Positions 25,901-37,900 of a DNA stretch of 64,000 nucleotides are shown in pieces. The notes under the pieces are model-generated. The model was not told the DNA's origin and made no database searches. It was given only the letters and a program-made list of their open reading frames with translations. The position numbers and the translations under genes are program-made. The DNA comes from Pieris napi. Lineage: Eukaryota; Arthropoda; Insecta; Lepidoptera; Pieridae. The first letter of the stretch is position 1. Each line of letters starts with the position of its first letter. The DNA lies in NCBI RefSeq assembly GCF_905475465.1, contig NC_062242.1:9265501-9329500 (forward strand), read 5' to 3'.

Positions 25901-28900
25901 AGAGATAAATTTCAAATTATCAAGAGATCAAAATAACAAGTGTTTGAATAAGCACGAGGGGGAGGGGCAACTGAAGGAAATAAGAATTTGATCAAAATTT
26001 GTTACTTATTATTTCCATATTTTTATTATGTATTAACAATTATTATTACATATAACCATTATTCACAAATTTTTATTTCAAAAAGAAGTCTGTAATCTTT
26101 TTTTGAGTGAGTGACTTCAGTTTATCATTGTCCAAAGAAATTTTGATAGTGGTGAGAGCTGCAAAGTAATCGTCACTTGTGTCGCCAACAATTGACAAGT
26201 CTGTGCATGTATGCAAACAAACGACAGGTACATGCATGATAATCGCTTCAAATTATAGAGAGTAGGGAAGACTGGATTTCAAATTATCGCATGTTGGCGA
26301 GCAAGATAATACTTTTTCAACTTCAAATTACCGAAGGGACCAATTTCTATTGATTTTATTCAAATTATCGAGTGTTTTTCAAGGGACCGGATTTTTTTTT
26401 TCAAATTATCGAGAGATTCAAATTAACGAGTGTCAAATTATCGAGAGTCGACTGTACAACGAAATTTTATAACTTAGAACGAAGTGTCGTAAATGCTATT
26501 ATAACTACTACAATTATTAACTACTATAACATCTTTAAGTTTAGCACTGAACTTAATTAATCTAATATATAAAATTCTCGTGTCGCGGTGTTTGTGGTTA
26601 AACTCCTCCGAAACGGCTTGACCGATTCTCATGAAATTTTGTGTGCATAACTGAGATTCGGACAACATCTATTTTTCATCCCCCTAAATGTTAAGGGTAG
26701 TCCACCCCTAATTTTTTTTTTAATTTTTAGATAAATATTTTTTTTTATGATACAGCATTTTCACCCCTCTACGATAAAACCCCTATTTTTTATTATAAAT
26801 GACTAGCAAACTCGGCGAACTCCGTTTCGCCACTAGATGGCATCGTTTTATGTAACATTTCGTTTGGTGATCCCGCTTTTCTGTTGAAATTTTTCCTGAA
26901 TTTTCTTTGCTATAAACCTCACGGAGCCCGAGACCTTTCCAACGAATGCAAAACCGTGGAAATCGGTTCGTGCGTTCTGGAGTTATAGCGTCAGGAAGGA
27001 AAACCCGACTTATTTTTATATAGTAGATAAACATGGCAAAAACGTTTGCCGGATCAGCTAGTAACCATATAATTCTTTTCAACTAGGTATACACCGCAGG
27101 AATAATAGTAGATTCGTCATCTTGGGCGGGCGTTCGTAGCGTGCAATGTGCGTGCATTGTCGAACGGAGTCGATTATGTTTGGGTGGAGATTTTGGTCTC
27201 GCTTTATTGGATCTCGAGCGGGGTGAAATTGTGCCGCGAAGATCTCACGCTCCTGTCGCTAAGTTGCATTATGTGCCAGCCGAACATTTATTGGGTAAGC
27301 TATTTTAAATAACTATAATAAAACAAAAGTCAATCACGTAACTTTCTGAATGCAATTTCCATTTATATATTAGGAATTTTTATAATTCTGTACAAAATGT
27401 TGTATTAATAAAATCATATGTTGGTGGTAATTAAATATTCTCTTGTGTAATTTTTTTAAAATACTGTGTAAACTCTATATAACGTCAAGGGACTGTGCTT
27501 ATTTTGACGTTACAAAGAGTTGTTGTTAAATGGAAATAAGAAAAATCTGTATTAGAAAAAGTTTATTTCAGACTAGTGTTAGTAATTACATAAAAATAAT
27601 TCTTATTTGAACGCTATGCTAACGCTTTTGCTGTACCAGCAAATATGTTGTATTTTTTTATACTTATTTTATTCATATTTTGCGATATTGAGGCATCTTC
27701 GTCCAATTTGTAAACAAAAGAACGGATTTCTCAGAAAGTTTAGTACGTATGATGTACACAGCTTCGCAGTATTAACAAATTTCGGAAAATTAAGTATTTT
27801 TTATTATTTTATTGTCGTTATTGAGGGTGGGTCAAACGCTATGTAGAGTGTATTATTGAATAACCAATTGATTTCGACGCTTTAACGGAGTTGTCGTTAA
27901 GTAGAGGGACGTTACATGGAGTTTACACTGCATTATAAATTTTTTAACTTTTTATCTAAAACTCCATAAAGCTCGTAATACTGTGGGTCAGTTTTTTAAA
28001 TATTTTAAGCTTTAATTATGCTTTATTTAAAAATATGATATTACAGTGGTGATAGCCGGTCGTGGCAGACACGTGCGGTTGGTACCGATCCGTGCGTTGG
28101 AATGTCCCGAAGCGGAGAGCGTGAAACTCGCAGAGGCTAAGGGCGCGGTGGATGTGGCTGTCGGCGAATTGAATGCCACTGCGCATGGTTTTGCTGTAGT
28201 TTGTAAACGACAGGTCAGTTATAACTTGGATTAATACCAAAGTATAAGTTAATAAGTACAGACTGATTTGTATGTGGTTTTCCGAGTAATTTTTATACAA
28301 ATAAATATAAATTGACGCTACTATGCAATACGAATAAAGGCCGGCAACTCACTCGCGAGCCCTCTGGGTCTGAAAGTGTCCATGGGCGGTATCACTTAAA
28401 ATCAGGTGAGCCTCCTTCACGTTTGATCCCTGTTCTATAAAGAAAGTTTTAAAAGTAGGGTCTAATTTTTATTACCCACAAAGTAGTAATGTCCAAAATA
28501 AACAAATAATCGGTACTTGTTTGTACTGAACAATTTTTTTTGAAATGAGAGCGATAATCTTGCCAAAAGTTCCTTTGAGTAAGTTTAATTATATATATTT
28601 CAGAACTCGTGGGTAGTGCTAGTATATGAAATAACTCGCACGGCCGCAAGAAGGTACCGCGTTGCTGAACTGCGAGCGGCCGCGCCCGTACTGAGCGTAC
28701 AACTTTGTAGGGGACGACTCATTTTGGGGTACAGAGGAGGTCTCGTTGCCCATACATTGAGGACTGACTTGGATCGACCAGCTGTTTGTGAGTATAGCTT
28801 GATAGCTCATAGGACCTTGTGTCAGTATTGAAAAAAAAAAAACAATTGGTAGTGATTAATGAACATTATTGATTTTACTAATCTGATGTGTAGCTTTATC

Positions 28901-31900
28901 GTATAAATAAATAAAATAGTCTGTATTCGAATATGATATGAGTCGAGCAGTACTAGCCTAGTGGCTTCAGCGTGTGACTTTCATATCTGAGGTCGTAGGT
29001 TCGATCCCCGGCTGTGCACCAATGGACTTTCTTTCTATGTGCGCATTTAACATTTGCTCGAACGGTGAAGGAAAACATCGTGAGGAAACCGACATGTCTT
29101 AGAACTAAGAAGTCGACGGCGTGTGTCAGGCACTGGAGGCTGATCACCTACTTGCGTATTAGATTTAAAAATGATCACGAAATAGATTCAGAAATCTGAG
29201 GCCAAGACCTAAAGAGGTTGTAGCGCCACAGATTTTTTTTATTCGTATATGATATTTAATATAAGTACACGACTATCGACGGAGTAAATGTCTCCAAATT
29301 TGTCTCGCATCTTCGCTACCATTTTCCAATTTTTCTCCACTATCTCTTTTTATTTCACCTTCTCAGGTTTCTGGTGGGCATCCTCTCTTTCTTCTTCCCT
29401 TTATCATATACATTATTTAAAGGGTTTTTTTGGTGTTATAAGAAGAGGTTTTAATGAATATAGACTAGATAGAAACGAAGATAGAATTGAATTTAGTGTA
29501 AATTTATTTTTTATTTTTTAGTTTGTCTGGAATGGATAAAATTCATATATAAATACCTAATAAAACTTTTATATTTACAGCTCTAGTTCACCCAGAAAAC
29601 CAAGTGAGCGTATTCCTAACTCACTCTGGCGCAAGACCACTTTGCGCTAGACCAGCTGGAACGGACTGGTTGTTGGTCTTCAGTGCTTTGGCCTTGTACG
29701 TGGATCGAGTGGGGATGAGGGCGAGAGACGCTGAGATAATGTATACAGCACATCCACAGTATCATGGTATATATTTTATTTATAGAATACTAGCCGTTTC
29801 CCGCCCGCTTTGCTGGGCGAATTAAAATAGGAAATAAATAAAATTTATGTTTATATTCTAATTATTCTTCTTTTTAACTTCCCGCTAAGAAAATTGAAAT
29901 ATTTCGAAAATCGAGTTTTTAACAGATGTTGGCGTTTTGAGGTTCTAGGAAGCCTCCCCGAATGTTTCCGCGGTGAAGTCCGTATGTATAAATTTTCATA
30001 AAAGTAAAACAGCAATAAAAAATTAAGGAACGTTGGAATTAAAATAAATAGCCATAAACCATCTAGGAAAAATTTCGCATCGAATGGTGGCAGTTTCATG
30101 TCGATACGATCAGTGGTTTAAGCGTGAAAGAGCCTCAAACGAACACCATTTTCTTTTTATATATATAGATAGATAGATATTTGGTATTAAAAAAAAATTG
30201 GCCTTATAGGGTTGTTATATGGAGAGAAATGTCACAATGTATGGTCAAGAATGCAAAACTATATCAAGGAATTTTAAGTCAATCTCGTCTTGCGATGTCA
30301 AACTTCATATAGAATGGTTTGACAGCTCTCTCATAGATTCTAGTGACGTTCTTGAATACGGGTCTAAGACTTTGACGTTAACTCGAGTGACGTGCGATAA
30401 TAATTTTGATAAATATAAATTTAATAAATTTAAATAATTTAAAAATAAATTTGTTTAAATGTATTATTTTTAATTTGTCAAAAATTAAATCAAATATAAT
30501 TACTAATAAGAGTATCTTTAATAGTATGTCAAATAAGAATTTCTATTGCTTTTTTCATACAAAAATGAGATCAGTTTACTGAACAATTCCTGTTATATTA
30601 TTTTGAATGCTGGCAATGCGGTTATTAAATTGTGTGATGTCTTTAGTAGTAGTATAGTAAAAAACGTACGGGGTATTTATAATAAGAATGTATTTCAGCT
30701 GTGAACGACACACATCTACTGATATTCACGACCTCGCATATTGACGTGTACGACGTTGAAACTGGAGATTGGGTGCAAACGATCAATATACGTAAGTTTA
30801 TTGCTATTTTTAATTAATTTAATGTTTTTTAACGGGATGTAGTTCTAACATGCGTGCGTGAGAGGAACAAGGTCAATAAATAGTGATAGTTTATTTTGTT
30901 TGATCAATTTACTTAAATACCTCTTCCCTAACACAGAAGAGACTTTATTATAGAAATGTATGTACTTTAAGGGGGCGTCCATAAATTACGTGAGGTGTTT
31001 TTTAAATTTTCTGTACCTAATGGTGAGATGTCGTGAGATTTTATTCAACCCCCTCCCCCATCCCCCAATCTCACGTGAGATTTTTCAAAATCTTTTTGAG
31101 CTCCGAGAACTCAAAATAACACAGAATTCGTACTATTGAGCTCGAAGAATAATTTGTTGGGACTATATTTTCCATGGGATGCCGAACAACCTGCAAAACA
31201 GTTTCATTTTTATTTCTTACTTGAAGTTGCTGAACTATTCGTTCGCATAGATTCTCCAGGTACATTCTGTGTTCATTGAGGCAATGTAGCTTTTGTAAAG
31301 TAGTGATAGTTGAATGCCGATAAACAATTTCGCTATAAAATATTAACAATATTGTTCCATTATATTAACTTATAAGCGACTGCTAAAAATTAAAATAAAT
31401 ATTGTTGTGTAGGGACTGTTGTCCCTGAACTTAACTGTTCATTGGCCTTACCTAGAACCAATGAGAGTAGAACAAACCAGGAGATAAAATCCAATTAACT
31501 TAATATAAAATTAAGCTTTGAGTGATTTCATAATTTAAAAAGAAATCTAAAATTAAACTGTTTCTGTTTATTAATTCTTATCAAACAATTCGGTTAGACG
31601 TTTTGAGACAGATAACCTCTTTTGTGTTTTATTTCTTTTTATTTTCTGTTTATAATAATGCAAATAAAAATAAATATTTTTCAGCAAACGCAAGGCCCTT
31701 AGATGAAGGCGGATGGGTTTGTGCTGCGGGAGGAAGCGGAGGCAACGGGTTCCCATTCTCTACGGATACTACGCCGTATCTTGTCTATCTACGACCGCTC
31801 GTTACTCGTAAGTTAAATAATTACTAACTGTTATCTAATAAGTTCTATATATATTAGGTCTATAAGTTAGGGTAAACATATTGTTATTTTAAAATCACAC

Positions 31901-34900
31901 ATTTGAAAGTTTAAAATAAAAACAAACGCGTGACACTCGGGGACTGCCGCCGTAAAGCTATTGCATAGCATTTTTATCAACTTATGCAATTATAATTATT
32001 TATTTATTTTTTATTTATGCAGTATTTTTTTTCTTTGATATTAATTCAATCTACCAGACTCAGACTAACACGCCTATATAGTGTCTCACTCTAACGCGTA
32101 CCGGCTGCACCGGCCGCGCGTACGCTACGTCACCGATCTCGTCAGAGAGATGTGAATACGCAGTATGCATTCTGTCCCGCTTTAACGCGAATTGGCCGCA
32201 CCTATATTACGTCATCGTTTGTTAGGTTTTTATTTTCGTTACGGAAACATTCTATAGAAAGAATAGCTAACTAACGATGAACTATGACAATTTGACATTA
32301 ACTTTCATATTAATTACTTTATTAACTAACAATATAAAATAAATTGTATAAGTATTATTTAAATTATATTTTCTTATAATTTTTCAGAGGGTCCCCTTAA
32401 TCTCGAAACGGCTACGTATGGCAGTAACAAGCGACGGTATTCCGTGAGGGAACAATCTCACCAAGCGATCGAAGCTCATAATAGATTGTAAGTTATTTTA
32501 TTTTTATCATTCTATGTAGAGTTTGAATTTTTTTTATTTGAAATATAAATTAAAATTAATTTTAAGGCATCTTCTTGATAGAGACAATTTTTCCGAAAAT
32601 CAAACTTAAGCTCGCCACATATCTAAGCTGCAAGACTATTAATTTATCCCTACAGTACTTCTGTAGCTCAGTGGTTAACGCTAACAATTCGGTTAGAATA
32701 ACCTTATTCAATTTTTTTTACCGAGAATCGAATTCCGGACTTGTAAGGACGCTATTTGCATTAATCACCTATGTATTTTTAATTTAAATTACCATTTTTT
32801 TCGTTTAGATCGGAGCGTCGTTCCCGTCTAATATCGGCGCCCACGAACTTCGCTCATGTGTCCCATATGGGCCCTGGAGATGGTATTCGCTCACAGAGGC
32901 TTCTAGATTTACCCACTACCTTGGAGACGGCTGATGATCATGATCATCATCAGGTAAATGATAGTAGAATTTAGTTGATTGACGGCTTTTAAAGTTTTTT
33001 TTTCTAAAATTAAATGACATACATACTTATATATGTCACCGTAAAATTGTAAAAACCGTTAGATTGTAATCTATCTCGCGAGATTGTAAACTGTCGAAAG
33101 ATTGTGAACCTCAACGAACTGCTTACAAATTAACGTATTATTCGGTAGTTATATGAAATTGTTGGGAAGTAAAATTAATCTGTAATTGAACAAAGAAGTT
33201 TGAATGATAACTAAGTTAGTGTAGTACAATCTACCGAATACCGATAACCGATAACCGATAGATTACAATCTAACGGTGTTTACAATTTTACGTTAACATA
33301 TACAAATGAAATAGCATTCGTTATAGCGAACAAAACTGACAGAAAAAAACATAAAATTCCTTATTTCACTGTTTTCAAAATATTTCTATTAAATAAGTAT
33401 GAATGTTCATTCAAAAAAAGTGTATACAATAGAGAATGTAACGATAAAGTTTCGAAAGTTTCATTAGATGTAACGTCGACAAAATACGCGTTGCTGTTGA
33501 TAAGGAGGGAGCTTGTAGTTTATTGTCTATCAGAATGCCAAATCGTAAAATGACTACTTTACGACTGATTTGAGCGCGACCGCCGCTGTGTGAGTTCGAA
33601 AAGTGAGTTACAGAATCGCAAGGCGGAGCTCCACCCAAACACATACAAAAAACATCATTGAAATCGGTCAAGCCATTTAAAAGGAGTTCAGTGACAGACA
33701 CACGTACAGTAGAGTTATATATAAATTCAAATTCAAATTCAAAAATCATTTATTCACGTAGGTAACACAATGTACAGTGTACACTTGTGATTCGTCATTA
33801 AAGAAATAAATATTAATGCTTCTAATTTTACATTTACTGCCAGTTCTCAAATCAAGGGCGTAGAACGGAAGAGAAGAACTGGCAATAAACTCCGCCACTC
33901 TTTTAAATCGCCATGTTTTTTTTTTTTACATAAAGTTTGTAAGGAGCTGCAACCATATATATATATATATATATATATGTTCTATGTAAATGTTGATCTA
34001 GTAAGATATTAAAAGAAATGTTGATCCACCTTCTTGCAGTGTATAATTGGCTCTTTACAAATATAACTGATATACTTTGATCCGAATTAGAAATGGAAGG
34101 CTTGTTTGGGGATCTGCATCGGTCGCTTTGCAACATACTTGCCATCAAAAAATACATTAACATAATGTTTTTGTAGATCCGTAACGGTCGCAAATATTAT
34201 ACCGACGAGTCAAATGTGCATCCGTTTTATATGCGAAATCTTACTAACTAACGTTGATCCGAGGGCTTTTGACCTTGACCTTTTAGTCTTTTAACGATGA
34301 ATATAATGACGACCCAGTCGTTCAGTTGAAAAAAATTGCAATAGAAAAGTAAAACAGTTACAAGAAAGAAACACACAAGTCAATAGTGGGGAAAGTAGCC
34401 AGAGCTTATCGACTAATGAGGGCGTAAGTGTACTCATAGAAGGAATTACGGATTTTGGAGGAGGTAAAGTTGAAAAAAGCGTTAATAATACGGCGAGAAA
34501 ACGTAAGTGGTACCGAAGAAATGCATGTTTCTACTGTCAAGCAATTGTAACTATACATAATTATTTTAGACATCTTTTACGTAACCACGCAGATGAAATC
34601 GAAGTTCTTCAGTATAAAGCTATTAATGATACAGACCCTAAAATACAAAAGCTAAAACGACAGAAAATTACAGATAAATTGAGAAACAAGGGAATTTTTT
34701 TACACAATTCTAATAGCTTTGATCGGGACGCTCATTTAACCTTATTACCATCAAAACGAAGCAACCAGGGTACCTCTAGTCCGTCAACTTACGCTACTTG
34801 TAAAACATGCTTGGGTACATTTAAAAGATCTTCATTTTTCAGACATTTAAGAAATTGTAAAGCTTCTGAACATGTTCTTCCGTCACTTAAAAGAAAAGCA

Positions 34901-37900
34901 TTGTTTAATCACAGCTTAACAATCGTTCCCAATACGGCGAACGCTTCGATTGAGCTAAAAGAAAAAAATACTGTCGCATCTTCGTTCTGATGAAATTTCA
35001 TTAGTAGTTAAAAATGATCTATTAATCATAGCATACGGTGCTCGTCTCTTGAAGAAGAAAAAAGAACGACGAAGTTGTAAAGCGATTTTCTCCAAAATGA
35101 GAGATTTAGCTACTCTTTTAATTTTATTGCGGAAAAAAGACACAACTATTGAAAATCTCACTGACGCAATTGATCCTGAAAACAATTAAACATTTGTAAG
35201 TGCCATAAAAGAAATGTGTGGCTTTAATGAACAAACAGGCATGGTCAAACTAACTAAACTAACAAAAATAATGCGAGAAAACATAGATTTAAAAATAGCT
35301 TGCCGTGAAGATTTAAAAATGCCAAGCTCCAACCAATATTTATTTCCAAGACCTGGTACACAAGAACCTTTTGAGGGCGGTTAGTGTTTAGATATGATAA
35401 AAAACAGTGTAATTTGAAACGCCCCGAGATGATTACATCAACCGGAATGAGACATCATATTGCTACAATATCCCAAATTCATTCTAAACAAAATGATCAT
35501 TATACTGAGCAATTGGCAGGATTTCTAGGGCATAATATATCAGTTCATGCACAAAATTATAGATTGCCTATGCAGGTACTCCAAACAGCTGTTGTAGGAT
35601 CTCAACTCTTAGAATATGAAAATAAATTAATGGAGAAGAAGAGTAACATAATAGAAACGATTAGGTCTCAATCATACCAAGAAACTAAAAACTTTGAGGA
35701 AGAGACGCCATCTTCAAAAAATTTGGCAATAGAAAGCGACCAATCTAACATCTTACTTACAAACCCCAAAATATCTATCGAAACACCAGAAACTACAGTC
35801 AATAAGAACATGGACGATATAGAAATTGGAGACTATAATGAAGTAAACGATAAAAAACAAGACAATCATTACAACCAAGACCCTAAAAATAAAGACCCCA
35901 AAATTAAGCCAAACAGAAGCAACACAAAAAGAAAATGGTCAAGTAGTACAAGTGAAAGCGATGTTGATGATGATAAACAGATTCAGAAACGAAGTAAAAC
36001 TAGACGAGCCAAAGAAAATAATATATATCATAAAGATTCTAAAAATAAAAATATCAATATTAAACCAAATAACAGAAAGACAAAAATAAAATGCCCAAGT
36101 TTAAGCGATAGTGATAGTGATAATCCAATTCAGAAACGAAAAAAAACAGTCATAGAAAGTGGTCGGATGAAGAGATACAATTAGTCAAAAAATATTTCCA
36201 ATCATACATAAATAAAAAGATAAATCCAGGCAAAAACAAATGTATGGAAGTTTTAAATAAAGAACCTATTCTTCAAAATAGGACTTGGATGCAACTTAAC
36301 ACGTATGTTAACAATATTTATAAAAAAAGTAAATATATTTTAATGAAGATTCTGTGTGATACGTCAAGTTATATAAGAGTATATCGAGTATTGGTAGGAC
36401 TGTTGCGAAGGCCAGTCTGAGGAAAGGCCAGACCTTTGTCAGTTAATCAACGGCCAAGCGGTAGCTAAACAACGCTACGGTGTCCATTATTTGCGGAGTA
36501 ATAACAGGGCTTCGAGACTCTACATCTTATATCTCAGGGTTACTGAGTGCAATACAATATCACATACTCTGTATGACATAAAGCTGCTGGCATGTATGAA
36601 GCTAGCCACGAAGCTTAACATCGGGTAAGCGACAAGCGCGTGTCGTCATAAATTTCCTTACCATAAATATATATCATACCTATAAACATAAAAACTGAAT
36701 AAATAAAGAAAAGTTACTGATTAGGTGGTCTTGCAATAAATTATAGGAATTAAACCATCCAAATACCTTAGGTAAGTCCAATAGGAGGACTTGCTGACTT
36801 CTGATTGGCCCATTTGAATCGGATCAACAACTATCGGAGTGGATTTGTATATTGGATCAACATTTCGGTTGCGTTTCCTAAACTTCAACGGAGTAAATCG
36901 TTGATCCGGTCGGAACCACATTTGTATGAAAAATATTATATTGGATCAACAAAAACCACCCGGATCAACATAGGTTTTCGGATCAACAAAGTGCTCGCGA
37001 TATAGCACGCATGATCAACAATTGACGGATTGATATAACTATATATATGTAAGCTATCCTATCTTTTAAGTTAGATCAAACTGCATCGGTTAAGTAGTTT
37101 AGGAGTCCATAGCGGACATACAACGTGACACGTAATTTATATATTAATATAATTATAAGATTGTTTTTTTTTATAGATGATGTACAGCAGTAGAGACAGC
37201 AGCAAACGGACTTCACCGCTTACAGTATCACATCCCACTGGGTCATATAATGGTATGGCTTCTAAATTAACTTAATTACTGACAATTTGTTTTTCACAAT
37301 ACTTGTGTAACTTCATTGTTTGTTTATAGGTTCATGGCGGTCGGGAAGATCGAGAGATCCGCCCACAGAAGCCCCCCCTTCCCCGCCGCTCTCACATCGC
37401 CCTATGGATAGGTGAGGATATATCTTCATATAATTTATATAATCTCATTCGGTAATATTCTAATTCTGAAATGAAATACAGACTTTTATTGGCATATTTT
37501 ATTTAAATACTTCTTTAAGAAAATTAAATTAAAGCATTATTCTCCTAACAAAACAATGCTTTAAAATATTTTTTTATTATTATTAAAGTACAATGTGTCC
37601 CGACTAAGGAGGTTTCAATTCAATTTAAGTATACCTAATCTGTGGTGAGTGCAGAAAAATGCATTAAATATATATTCACAATATTTTTACCATCCATATG
37701 TTTACTTGTCCACAAATTCTTATAGGTACCTATATATTTTAAAGATAACTATTTAATTACATTATGAAACTACTTTAGAAATTACAGTCTATCAAATCGT
37801 CATTGATTTAGTTCGATTGTGTTTTTTTTTTAATATTAAGTAATTGATATATGAGTAATAAGTATGAAGAAATCTATTTCTCTTCCAAGAAAGTGTACTA

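Larger units (their letters stand above)
27087..32487 (+). other. gek: gek exons 27-33: CNH (citron homology) domain
   Basis: Residues about 1008-1345 form a beta-propeller-like CNH region. It starts with VYTAGIIVDSSSWAGVRSVQ, has LCLGGDFGLALLDLE in the first exon, and ends near YLVYLRPLV. It leads into KRRYSVREQS, a conserved MRCK linker just ahead of the CRIB motif. Seven exons carry it, all in frame. CNH domains are known as small-GTPase and scaffold interaction surfaces. Confidence 0.88.

Noticed and set aside
33411..33749. 112-codon - strand open frame
   Set aside because: It lies wholly in joined repeat fragments (Helitron end, MITE I, retroelement end).
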